A stretch of 51,627 nt of DNA from Candidatus Sabulitectum sp. (lineage in GTDB: Bacteria > Fermentibacterota > Fermentibacteria > Fermentibacterales > JCC-6), in NCBI GenBank assembly GCA_023139045.1, contig JAGLOJ010000051.1, positions 1-51,627 on the forward strand. Direction: 5' to 3'. The notes under the pieces are model-generated. The model was not told the origin of the DNA, searched no databases, and saw only the letters and a list, made by a program, of their open reading frames with translations. Numbering within the stretch: position 1 is the first letter of the stretch; each line of letters opens with the position of its first letter. Below are positions 19,738-27,178 of this stretch, piece after piece. The position numbers were made by a program, and so were the translations under genes.

Positions 19738-20100
19738 CTATTCTACTGACAGGCCCTTCCTGGCAACCTCGACAACCTTGCCGAAAGCAACAGGATCCTT
19801 CACTGCAAGATCTGCAAGCATTTTTCTGTCTATAAGAACTCCGGCCTTAATAAGACCGCTGATAAGAACACTGTAAGTAATTCCATGTTCCCTTGCTGCA
19901 GCATTTATACGGGTAATCCAGAGGGCTCTGAAATTCCTCTTCTTGTTCCTTCTGTCCCTGTACTGATACTCAAGTGCTCTTTTGTTTGCATCGGCGGCAA
20001 CTGTATACAGCTTCCGTCTTCCACCAACATTGCCCTTGGCTGCCTTAAGTACCTTCTTGTGTCTCTTGTGCCTGGCAACGGCGTTTCTTACTCTACTCAT
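19738..20100 (-). CDS. rplT: 50S ribosomal protein L20
   Basis: 120 residues, full length. L20 binds 23S rRNA early in 50S assembly. The basic N-terminus MSRVRNAVARHKRHKKVLKAAKG and the RRNKKRNFRALWITRINAAAR block are diagnostic. ATG at 20100 has GGAGG eight bases upstream. It closes the infC-rpmI-rplT set, where L20 represses its own operon in other bacteria; no specific leader site was identified here. Confidence 0.98.
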   Translation of the reverse strand: MSRVRNAVARHKRHKKVLKAAKGNVGGRRKLYTVAADANKRALEYQYRDRRNKKRNFRALWITRINAAAREHGITYSVLISGLIKAGVLIDRKMLADLAVKDPVAFGKVVEVARKGLSVE

Positions 20101-20116
20101 TTTTCAGCCTCCGTGG

Positions 20117-20311
20117 TTACTTGGGCAGGAGAACTCTCATGCGCCTGGTATCGGAGGGTGACGCTATTCCTGCTGTGCGCAATTTGCGTTTCCGCTTACT
20201 GCTCTTTTTAGTCTTAATATGGCCGGCATGACTGTGTCTAACACGGATCTTACCGGTTCCTGTCTTCTTGAAGCGCTTTGCAGCACCCTTGTGAGTCTTC
20301 ATTTTGGGCAT
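20117..20311 (-). CDS. rpmI: 50S ribosomal protein L35
   Basis: 64 residues, the normal length. The sequence begins [22 protein letters not shown] and contains [20 protein letters not shown], matching the L35 family. It lies 20 bases after infC and 16 bases before rplT in the classic order, so the three are co-transcribed. Confidence 0.97.
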   Translation of the reverse strand: MPKMKTHKGAAKRFKKTGTGKIRVRHSHAGHIKTKKSSKRKRKLRTAGIASPSDTRRMRVLLPK

Positions 20312-20331
20312 ATCGGTCCCCGTCTCTTTTG

Positions 20332-20856
20332 CTACTTGGTGTTCTTTTCCCGTCTGGGGGCAAGTATCATCGTAAGAAACCTGCCTTCCATTACCGGTTC
20401 TCTCTCTATCTGCGCAAGATCTTCCACGTCATCGGAAAGACGGCTCAGAAGATCATATCCCTGATCCTTGTAAACCATCTGCCTTCCACGGAAAACCACT
20501 GTTGCCTTAACTTTGTGCCTGGATTCAAGAAATTCTCTGGCATGCTTCATCTTGAAATTGTAATCGTGTGTATCGGTATTGGGTCGGAATTTAACTTCCT
20601 TCAGCCCGCCGGAATGCTGCTTCTTTCTGGCTTCTCTTTCTTTCCGGTTCAACTGATATCGATACTTGCCGTAATCCATAATCCTGCACACAGGAGGATC
20701 ACTGGCACCACTTATTTCAACAAGATCAAGGTTTGCCCCGCCAGCCATATCCATTGCCCTGGCAAAATCTACCACTCCTATATGTTCCCCATCCTGATCA
20801 ATCAGCCTGACTTTCTGACTTCTGATCTCACCATTAACACGGGTGGAGTTTGCGAT
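20332..20856 (-). CDS. infC: translation initiation factor IF-3 (AUC start)
   Basis: 174 residues if translation begins at ATC 20856. Upstream in the same frame is the thrS stop, only two codons away, and no ATG, GTG or TTG occurs before the conserved N-terminus (about [20 protein letters not shown]). GGAGG lies nine bases before the ATC. IF-3 genes are known to use AUU or AUC starts, which IF-3 itself discriminates against, giving autoregulation. The first in-frame ATG is 30 codons in, within the N domain, and would truncate it. Domain landmarks: [14 protein letters not shown] and the C-domain [17 protein letters not shown]. Confidence 0.95.
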   Translation of the reverse strand: MANSTRVNGEIRSQKVRLIDQDGEHIGVVDFARAMDMAGGANLDLVEISGASDPPVCRIMDYGKYRYQLNRKEREARKKQHSGGLKEVKFRPNTDTHDYNFKMKHAREFLESRHKVKATVVFRGRQMVYKDQGYDLLSRLSDDVEDLAQIEREPVMEGRFLTMILAPRREKNTK

Positions 20857-20862
20857 TTCCTC

Positions 20863-22800
20863 TTACCTCCGTTCCGGCAACGCAGGCCTGGCGCTGGCGT
20901 CAACAACCACTTGCACTGCCTCATCTATAGACAGCGTGCCGATGTTGCCCTCACCATGTCTGCGAACAGCCACTGTTTCGGATCCCACTTCACGCTCACC
21001 GACAACAAACATATATGGTACTTTGCCGGTCTCTGCATCTCGAATCCTGTAGCCAATCGTCTCACTGCGGTTGTCAAGCTCGCATCGCAACCCTGCATCC
21101 GCAGCCCTATTATACAATCTCTCCGCAAAATCATTCTGCGTGGAGGTAATCGGTAAGATAACAAGCTGAACCGGTGCGAGCCAGCCCGGAAAATTCCCGG
21201 TGTAGTGCTCGATGAGATTTCCTATGAATCGCTCAATCGAGCCAAACAGGGCTCTGTGTACCATGTAAACCCTGTGTGCAGCCCCGTCAGGGCCGATATA
21301 CTCCAAGTCAAATCTGCTGGGAATGTTGAAATCAAACTGCACCGTAGGTCCCTGCCAGTAGCGGCCAAGAGCATCTCGAAGCTTTATGTCAACCTTTGGC
21401 CCGTAGAACGCGGCTTCCCCAATCACTGTTTTGTAGTCCTCTCCCATATCATCAAGAGCTTTTGCCAGCAGTGGTTCCACTTTTACCCAGTCTGCCGGGT
21501 CACCTGCGTAGTGCTCCGGGTCGTCAGGATCCATAAGGGAAAGCTCAATCTGATATCCAAAATCGAACATCTTTAAGAAGTAAAGAGCAAATCTCACAAC
21601 ATCCTGAATTTCAGAAACAATTTGATCCGCAGTGCAGAAGATATGACCGTCATCAACGGTGAAACCGCGAACTCTCATCAAGCCGTGCAGGGCACCGCTT
21701 CTCTCGTAACGGTATACCGTACCGAGTTCAGCGATTCGCATTGGCAGCTCTTTGTAGGATCTCTTTGAGTTCTTGTAAATGATGATGTGACCGGGACAGT
21801 TCATAGGTTTGAGAGCGTATTCGCCGTTCTCCACCTCAGTGAAATACATGTTGTCTCTGTAGTAGTTGTAGTGTCCTGAAGTCTTCCACAGATCTACCGG
21901 AGCGATATGCGGAGTGCTCACAAGCTGATAGCCTGCCCGTCTGTGAGCGTCCTTCCAGAGGTTTTCCAGGTTTTCCTTTACAATAGTGCCCTTGGGCAAC
22001 CAGTAAACAAACCCGGCACCCCCCATACCCTTGATGCTGAAAAGCTCCAGCTCAACTCCCAGTTTTCGGTGATCTCTCTTTTTCGCTTCTTCCAGCAAGT
22101 GCAGATGAGATTGAAGATCTTCTCTGGAATGAAATGCAGTTCCGTAAATCCGAGTGAGCATTTCATTCTCTTCGCTGCCACGCCAGTAAGCACCGGCAAC
22201 GCTGAGCAGTTCAAAATTTGCCAGAAATTTTGTCGATGGTACATGAGGGCCACGACAGAGATCTGTAAAGCCGTCCAATGTGTAAACGGTTATGGTCTCT
22301 CCTCTGTCTTTAATCTCTTTGAGCAGTTCAATCTTGAATCTCTCATTACCGGCCGAGAAGAACTGAAGAGCCTCACCATACGACATTTCCTTTCTCTCGA
22401 AAGGAAGATTTTTCTTAACGAGCCTTTTCATCCTGGAGCGTATTGCTTCCAGATCCTTGTCTCCTTTAAATCCGGGAATATCAATGTCGTAGTAAAAGCC
22501 GTTTTCAATACTGGGCCCAATTCCGAATTTCGCATCAGGATACAGTTCAAGCACCGCTGCTGCAAGCAGATGTGCCGCGCTATGTCTGATTATGTTAATT
22601 GACTCATCATCACCTGCGGTTATGATTCTGATGCGACCATCGTGCAGAACGGTACTGAAAAGATCGAAAAGCAGCCCGTCAAGTTCAAAAGCAATGGCTT
22701 TCTTTGCAAGACCTTTTGAGATGGAAAGAGCCACATCACAACCGGTAGTTCCAGGAGCAATTCCTTTTGAACTGTTGTCTGGAAACGATATACGGATCAT
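20863..22800 (-). CDS. thrS: threonine-tRNA ligase
   Basis: 645 residues. Class II synthetase charging tRNA-Thr. The TGS domain occupies about 1-60, the editing (second additional) domain contains HSAAHLLAAAVLELYP, the catalytic core has ALKPMNCPGHIIIYK (zinc Cys) and RYERSGALHGLMRVRGFTVDDGHIF, and the anticodon-binding domain forms the C-terminus. ATG at 22800 follows GGGAGGAGG by about nine bases. It is the first protein gene after tRNA-Val; the stop is seven bases before the infC start, in the same frame. Confidence 0.98.
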   Translation of the reverse strand: MIRISFPDNSSKGIAPGTTGCDVALSISKGLAKKAIAFELDGLLFDLFSTVLHDGRIRIITAGDDESINIIRHSAAHLLAAAVLELYPDAKFGIGPSIENGFYYDIDIPGFKGDKDLEAIRSRMKRLVKKNLPFERKEMSYGEALQFFSAGNERFKIELLKEIKDRGETITVYTLDGFTDLCRGPHVPSTKFLANFELLSVAGAYWRGSEENEMLTRIYGTAFHSREDLQSHLHLLEEAKKRDHRKLGVELELFSIKGMGGAGFVYWLPKGTIVKENLENLWKDAHRRAGYQLVSTPHIAPVDLWKTSGHYNYYRDNMYFTEVENGEYALKPMNCPGHIIIYKNSKRSYKELPMRIAELGTVYRYERSGALHGLMRVRGFTVDDGHIFCTADQIVSEIQDVVRFALYFLKMFDFGYQIELSLMDPDDPEHYAGDPADWVKVEPLLAKALDDMGEDYKTVIGEAAFYGPKVDIKLRDALGRYWQGPTVQFDFNIPSRFDLEYIGPDGAAHRVYMVHRALFGSIERFIGNLIEHYTGNFPGWLAPVQLVILPITSTQNDFAERLYNRAADAGLRCELDNRSETIGYRIRDAETGKVPYMFVVGEREVGSETVAVRRHGEGNIGTLSIDEAVQVVVDASARPALPERR

Positions 22801-22846
22801 TATGTTCAGCCTCCTCCCATTGTGGAATCATGATAATAAAAAAACA

Positions 22847-22923
22847 TGGTGGGCGATACTGGAATCGAACCGGTGACTTCTTGCATGTCAAGCAAGCACT
22901 CTAACCAACTGAGCTAATCGCCC
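22847..22923 (-). tRNA. tRNA-Val (GAC)
   Basis: A 77-nt cloverleaf on the minus strand. Acceptor GGGCGAT pairs with ATCGCCC; the discriminator A and CCA are encoded (22847-22850). The D arm is GCTC/GAGT, the anticodon stem CTTGC/GCAAG with loop TTGACAT gives anticodon GAC (valine codons GUC, GUU), and the T arm is ACCGG-TTCGATT-CCAGT with one C-A mismatch. It sits between the promoter and thrS, so it is likely processed from the same transcript. Confidence 0.95.
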
Positions 22924-22961
22924 ACCGCAACTAATCAAAGATGTCTTTTACACTGCCGCCG

Positions 22962-22991
22962 ATAATATCCAATCCACTGTTAATTTGTCAA
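22962..22991 (-). promoter_or_regulatory. sigma-70-type promoter for tRNA-Val/thrS operon
   Basis: On the minus strand TTGACA (22986-22991), an 18-base spacer and TATTAT (22962-22967), both close to consensus. Transcription would start near 22955, some 30 bases before the tRNA. It is the only strong promoter seen for the 17 protein genes downstream. Confidence 0.75.
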
Positions 22992-23185
22992 GTGTAGTTT
23001 TGATCTGTGCACAAGCGTACAAGGCCGCAGGACGCGGTGGAGCTCCCCCCCCCTGTTAGTTCCTCCATCAGAGCGCAGCCCTTTATGCAGTTAAAAAGTG
23101 TGCCCTGCTGAATGTTGATATAAATCACCGTAAAATCATCATCTTTCGTTACATCCGGCTATGTCGACTTGTCCGGACAAAGACA
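22992..23185. promoter_or_regulatory. divergent control region with two palindromes
   Basis: No gene is supported in this gap (22924-23282 in full). TTGAT-ATAA-ATCAC at 23115-23128 matches nine of ten positions of the FNR/CRP-family half-site pattern TTGAT-N4-ATCAA. TTGTCCGGACAA at 23169-23180 is a perfect 12-base palindrome, flanked by ATGTC and GACAT, and ends five bases before the plus-strand -35 box, a usual place for an operator. A run of nine C lies at 23045-23053. The binding proteins are not known. Confidence 0.45.
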
Positions 23186-23214
23186 TTGACCCCACCCGGC
23201 ACTTTGCTTATTAT
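23186..23214 (+). promoter_or_regulatory. sigma-70-type promoter for the secreted-protein gene
   Basis: TTGACC (23186-23191), a 17-base spacer and TATTAT (23209-23214). Start would be near 23221, giving a leader of about 60 bases before the ATG at 23283. Confidence 0.7.
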
Positions 23215-23250
23215 TTAATGGTTTCAGTCAGAGAGGCTGATTTCTTAGTT

Positions 23251-23271
23251 CGCTTGGGTAAGCGTTTTTTT
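23251..23271 (+). terminator. leader hairpin with U-run (possible attenuator)
   Basis: CGCTT-GGGT-AAGCG followed by seven T (23265-23271), directly before the ribosome site GGGAG. This has the form of a short intrinsic terminator inside the 5' leader of the secreted-protein gene. A weaker TCAG/CTGA stem (about 23224-23240) precedes it. The five-base stem is short, so it may work as a partial attenuator or an RNA stability element. Confidence 0.45.
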
Positions 23272-23282
23272 AGGGAGTAGTT

Positions 23283-23957
23283 ATGAGATACACAGTCTTT
23301 GTGCTCTTGATAGTGTTTGGAGCCGTATTCGCAAACGGTCTTACTTCTGACGTAAGTGAGATTCACGGGTTCTACTCGGGTTATCCCGGTACTGATGATC
23401 TGCTTGATTCCTATGCTCTCAATGCATCAGAGATTCACACAAGCGGTTATGCCAGCTTTCACGCCACCGGGCAGGCCGATCCCTACATCACTGCAGACGA
23501 TTTCACAATCACAGTTGATGGACAGGTTGAAGAGATAGTTTTCTGGTTCACCGGTGCCGATAACCCATCAACTTGCGATGTTTTCCTCTATGCTGACGCC
23601 GCTCCTGGTCCAGGTGCCCAACTTCAGGCAACTACTGCCACTATTGTCGCGGTCGCGACTTCTGTCCCCTTTGGTTCTGAATGGGTACACGAGTGCACAC
23701 TTACTCTTGATGCTCCCATCACTTTCGATCTCGGTTCAGTTTACTGGATTGCTCCAATGAAACAGGGGCAGGGTACCGCCTGGTACTGTGCCGTTGGATC
23801 CACTATCAGTGGCACCGAATGTTACCTCCAGCATCAGGGGACATGGGGCCCCTGGTCGGCTCAGAGCCAGCCAGTTATGGATATGTTCCGTATTCTTAAT
23901 GGCGACGTAACTTCTCTTCAGAGAACCACTTGGGGTTCAATCAAGAACCTCTTTTAG
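23283..23957 (+). CDS. secreted protein with WGSIK C-terminal tail
   Basis: 224 residues. The N-terminus (about 1-19) is a signal peptide ending near VFANG. The mature part is acidic and beta-rich (DPYITADDFTITVDGQVEEIVFWFTG, then CDVFLYADAAPGPGAQL), resembling extracellular carbohydrate- or adhesion-type sandwich domains, with four Cys-containing positions. The last residues TTWGSIKNLF form a short tail that I associate, from memory only, with many secreted proteins of uncultured FCB-like bacteria, perhaps a sorting signal. ATG at 23283 follows GGGAG by seven bases. It has its own promoter and leader. Function is unknown. Confidence 0.7.
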   Translation: MRYTVFVLLIVFGAVFANGLTSDVSEIHGFYSGYPGTDDLLDSYALNASEIHTSGYASFHATGQADPYITADDFTITVDGQVEEIVFWFTGADNPSTCDVFLYADAAPGPGAQLQATTATIVAVATSVPFGSEWVHECTLTLDAPITFDLGSVYWIAPMKQGQGTAWYCAVGSTISGTECYLQHQGTWGPWSAQSQPVMDMFRILNGDVTSLQRTTWGSIKNLF

Positions 23958-23966
23958 CTTCCGTCA

Positions 23967-24033
23967 GAAGGGGTTGGCAGCAACCTCTTCGTCTTAATGT
24001 TTCCTTTGGAAGGGGTTGGCAACGGCCCCTTCC
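23967..24033 (+). terminator. tandem related hairpins after the secreted-protein gene
   Basis: Two hairpins share the core AAGGGGTTGGCA: GAAG-G-GGTTG/CAACC-T-CTTC at 23967-23990, and GGAAGGGG/CCCCTTCC at 24008-24033. The second is a strong stem but is followed by TTCTGTT rather than a clean T-run, so it may stop or slow transcription or protect the upstream mRNA and set a lower level for the next gene. Confidence 0.5.
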
Positions 24034-24082
24034 TTCTGTTATGCAAAACAAAATTTCATCACATTGACTGAGAGGATTATTC

Positions 24083-25645
24083 TTGAGTATAAAAGTCATT
24101 TTTGCGACTGTAGCGGCTACGACAATCCTTCTGCTTTGCGGTTGCGGCGCTCCCGCATCCGGTGACTTTTGGCTGATCGCTATTGGGAACGACAGCATCA
24201 GTGTGGACGAAATGGTGAAAACCTGGAATGAACTGGACACCATACAGCGCGAGGTTTTTCTTTCCGAAGAGATGCCATCACGAAATTTTATTGAAGCATA
24301 CATGAGAAAGAAAATGCTACTGAGAGAGCTGGATGCCCTCGGCTACCTCGAAGCCCCCTCTCTTATCGCTTTCGGCGAATCCTGGCTCCGGATCGAAAAT
24401 GCAATTCTTGTGGGCAGGCTGATTATGGATGAAACCATAGCCAGTATCTCTCCAGAGGAGCTTGAGTGGTACCGCACCACCGCTCCCCGTCATGTCTGGT
24501 TCACCACTGAGCCTGGTTCCACTGAAGAGGTATCCTACAGCCTCATCGACATGCGGACGCTGCCACAAGAGCTCTGTCAGCATTTTGATACACTTCACTC
24601 AGGCAGTTCCGTAGTGAACATATCAGGTGCAGTTGTGCGCCTTGACTCAATAGCACCATTCGAACCAGCCCCCGATGTCGCTGAAAATGCGGACTCAGTC
24701 GATATATGGAGAATCAGCAAGCAGAGATCAACACTGTTTATGATTGACATTACAAAAGCTGTGGAAGTTTCGATTGATTCGCTTGCTCTTAAGAAATTCG
24801 CATTGAATCTTTTTACGGTTGAAGGCATTAACCGGGAAGAAATCGTCATCCGCTCCGAATTCAGAGACTGGACAACTGTCGAATTGCAGTACGAAATCGA
24901 CTTCCTTGACACGATGATGCCCGTGCAGCCAAATTCATTCGAATGGCTCTGTTTCCTCACTGAAGGGCTGATACTTCATTTCTCTCTATTGGAGTATACC
25001 GCAGAACACTACCCTGAAACGCTCGACTCGCTCCTGGTCAAGAGAGAAGCCTGGCTCTATAACCTGGCACTGGATCGAATGCGCAAAGAGCTGGTATCGG
25101 ATCTGATTGCAGTTACAGACACTGACATTGAAGAGCAGTATGCATTGCTTGAGAAGCCATTCATGTTTGAAGAGCGCCGTGTTCTTGAGACGGCCATTCT
25201 TCCCGAAAACAGGATGGCTGAGTTTGAACGATTTGCTGCCGATGATGATGCTGCAGCTACCGATATGATAATGCAGATGCCACCGCTTGAGCGACTCTCA
25301 GACAATATTCTGACACCGGAGATAAGCAGACCAATGCGCTTAGTGGAAGTACCTGCCGGGCTGGGCCACAACGTGTTTCAACTGCATCCCTCTGACACAA
25401 TTGTCTGGTACGGGCCGTATCCGATTGATGAAGCCGACGGATTCATTTTCTACCGCCTTGTGGAGATCATTCCTGCACGGGAAGCCGAAATGGAAGAAAT
25501 CACATTCGACCTCAGAAGCATGGCTCAACGCAGGTTGGAGAGACTGGCAATCGAAAAATGGATGCTTGAGTTGAGTGAAAAGTACGGTGCTGTCGTAAAT
25601 GAGGAAGCACTTGAGCATCTATCGGCTGACCCGGGCGACTGGTAA
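24083..25645 (+). CDS. SurA-like lipoprotein (peptidyl-prolyl isomerase/chaperone family)
   Basis: 520 residues from TTG 24083, five bases after GAGAGGAT. The N-terminus is a lipoprotein signal: hydrophobic core to LLLCGC with the acylated Cys at 21. Residues about 30-100 (GNDSISVDEMVKTWNELD, RNFIEAYMRKKMLLRELDALGYL) resemble the SurA N-terminal chaperone domain, and there is a second helical segment around DTDIEEQYALLEKPFMFEERRVL that fits the region before a parvulin domain. A clear parvulin active site was not recognised, so it may be a chaperone only. It probably handles envelope proteins in the periplasm, perhaps for the gene before it. Confidence 0.65.
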   Translation: MSIKVIFATVAATTILLLCGCGAPASGDFWLIAIGNDSISVDEMVKTWNELDTIQREVFLSEEMPSRNFIEAYMRKKMLLRELDALGYLEAPSLIAFGESWLRIENAILVGRLIMDETIASISPEELEWYRTTAPRHVWFTTEPGSTEEVSYSLIDMRTLPQELCQHFDTLHSGSSVVNISGAVVRLDSIAPFEPAPDVAENADSVDIWRISKQRSTLFMIDITKAVEVSIDSLALKKFALNLFTVEGINREEIVIRSEFRDWTTVELQYEIDFLDTMMPVQPNSFEWLCFLTEGLILHFSLLEYTAEHYPETLDSLLVKREAWLYNLALDRMRKELVSDLIAVTDTDIEEQYALLEKPFMFEERRVLETAILPENRMAEFERFAADDDAAATDMIMQMPPLERLSDNILTPEISRPMRLVEVPAGLGHNVFQLHPSDTIVWYGPYPIDEADGFIFYRLVEIIPAREAEMEEITFDLRSMAQRRLERLAIEKWMLELSEKYGAVVNEEALEHLSADPGDW

Positions 25646-25676
25646 CGGAGCGATTCACATCGTTTGTCTATTTGAC

Positions 25677-25707
25677 GGGAGGGGCTCCGCTTGCCCCTCC
25701 CTTTTTT
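25677..25707 (+). terminator. intrinsic terminator
   Basis: GGGAGGGG, a nine-base loop, CCCCTCCC and six T. It ends the plus-strand pair and separates it from the converging arcC gene, whose stop is six bases further on. Confidence 0.9.
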
Positions 25708-25712
25708 ATTGC

Positions 25713-26660
25713 TTATTCAGCGGTAATGGTTGTTCCTGTATCACCCTCGAGGGCACTGATAAGATTGCCCGGAGAAGAGATAACCACTCTGGAACCGCCG
25801 TGCTCAAGAAAACCGAGAGCGGCTCTGATCTTGGGTTTCATGGAACCGGCGGCGAAATGCCCCTGATCCATGTACTTTTTGATCTCTTTAGAGGTTATGG
25901 AACGCAAAGCTTTCTGATCGGGTTTACCGAAGTTGATGTATACCTCGGGAACGCCGGTTGAGATAACAAAAGTCTGGGCTCCAAGTTTGGACGCGAGCAG
26001 GGCGCTGGCATGATCCTTGTCGATCACTGCCGCAACACCTCGGATCGTCTTGCCCTCTCTAACAACAGGAACGCCTCCTCCACCGGCACAGATTACAATC
26101 TGTCCGGCCTCAACCAGTGTATTGATCACAGGAAGCTCTACAATCTTTTTGGGAATGGGAGAAGGAACCACTCTCCGCCAGCCTCGACCGGCATCCTCCT
26201 TCATAATCCATCCCTTTGACTTCATCCTGTTCCTGGCTTCCTCTTCCGTGTAGAAAGGACCGACAGGTTTGGTCGGATTCTGAAAACCGGGATCATCCGC
26301 CTTCACCTCAACCTGTGTTATCAAACTTGAAATGGGAATATCCTTGCCGAGTTCCTCAAGAACATCACCCAGAACCTGCTGAAGCAGATAACCGATAATA
26401 CCTTGGGTAGCAGCAACATTCGTATCCATCCCGTCTCTGGGGATGATATGATCAGCCTGGGCGTTTCTTATGAGCTCATAGCCCACCTGAGGCCCGTTAC
26501 CGTGGGTAACAACAAGACTGCCGAACATGTCTGCAATTTCAGCAAGCTCCTCACAAACAGCACGAGCAACCGTGTGGGTTTCTCTGTTACCCTGCCTGGA
26601 GCCGGGATTAATCAGGGAATTCCCTCCGATAGCAACAACGATCCTGCCAGTGTTCTTCAT
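25713..26660 (-). CDS. arcC: carbamate kinase
   Basis: 315 residues. The enzyme makes ATP from carbamoyl phosphate and ADP, or the reverse. The family N-terminus VVAIGGNSL, then THGNGPQVGYEL, the FYTEEEA region, CAGGGGVPVV and AVIDKDHASALLA are all present. ATG at 26660 overlaps the lspA stop (ATGA). There is no arginine deiminase or ornithine carbamoyltransferase gene nearby, so its metabolic route (fermentation energy or carbamoyl-phosphate use) is open. It is the last gene of the mre-dnaE-ileS run. Confidence 0.95.
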   Translation of the reverse strand: MKNTGRIVVAIGGNSLINPGSRQGNRETHTVARAVCEELAEIADMFGSLVVTHGNGPQVGYELIRNAQADHIIPRDGMDTNVAATQGIIGYLLQQVLGDVLEELGKDIPISSLITQVEVKADDPGFQNPTKPVGPFYTEEEARNRMKSKGWIMKEDAGRGWRRVVPSPIPKKIVELPVINTLVEAGQIVICAGGGGVPVVREGKTIRGVAAVIDKDHASALLASKLGAQTFVISTGVPEVYINFGKPDQKALRSITSKEIKKYMDQGHFAAGSMKPKIRAALGFLEHGGSRVVISSPGNLISALEGDTGTTITAE

Positions 26661-27178
26661 TTCTCTGTTTCCTTTGTGGGTACCTCCAGCCGCTTCGCTC
26701 CCTTGAAGAGAAAGAAAACGGCGATGCCCCCGATACAGATGGCAATGTCAGCTACATTGAAGGTGGGCCATCTCCACCCGGTTAATCCTATATCAATAAA
26801 ATCGGTTACTTTCCCCATGGCGATTCTGTCAAAAAGATTCCCGGCAGCTCCACCCAAAATCACTCCCAGCCAGAGAACCTGTTTTCTGTCATCAATCTTC
26901 ATCATGTATCTTACCAGGAAAACGCATGCCAGGGCAGTAAATACAGATAGAAATACAGGTCCTCCCCATCCGAGACTGAAAGCAGCACCTAAATTGTACC
27001 TCAGTGTGATTCTGAAGAAGTTTCCGAGAACCTCCTGAGGAGTACCCTCCATAAGTTCATACCTGGCTGCAAATTTAGTTATCTGGTCAAGCAGAAGAAC
27101 AACTGCCGATGCGGTGAAAGCTGCCGGTTTACTTCTCAATTGTCTCAAGAACCTTTCCGCATCTGGGGCAGACATCAT
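26657..27178 (-). CDS. lspA: lipoprotein signal peptidase (signal peptidase II)
   Basis: Up to 173 residues. This inner-membrane aspartyl protease removes signal peptides from lipoproteins after Lgt has added diacylglycerol. Four hydrophobic helices, VVLLLDQITK, and the two catalytic Asp motifs GNLFDRI and FNVADIAI are visible. The start is uncertain: ATG 27178 has no ribosome site and lies 50 bases inside ileS; TTG 27148 (after GGAAAGG) or TTG 27139 would give the usual 160-163 residues. lgt lies in the same operon. Confidence 0.93.
   Translation of the reverse strand: MMSAPDAERFLRQLRSKPAAFTASAVVLLLDQITKFAARYELMEGTPQEVLGNFFRITLRYNLGAAFSLGWGGPVFLSVFTALACVFLVRYMMKIDDRKQVLWLGVILGGAAGNLFDRIAMGKVTDFIDIGLTGWRWPTFNVADIAICIGGIAVFFLFKGAKRLEVPTKETEK

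Noticed and set aside
22800..22846. T-box leader for thrS
   Set aside because: Only about 47 bases between the tRNA and ATG; no T-box sequence.
22992..23160. short minus-strand frame with the C9 tract
   Set aside because: No start codon, a stop at its head, and it lies upstream of a good promoter; likely chance.
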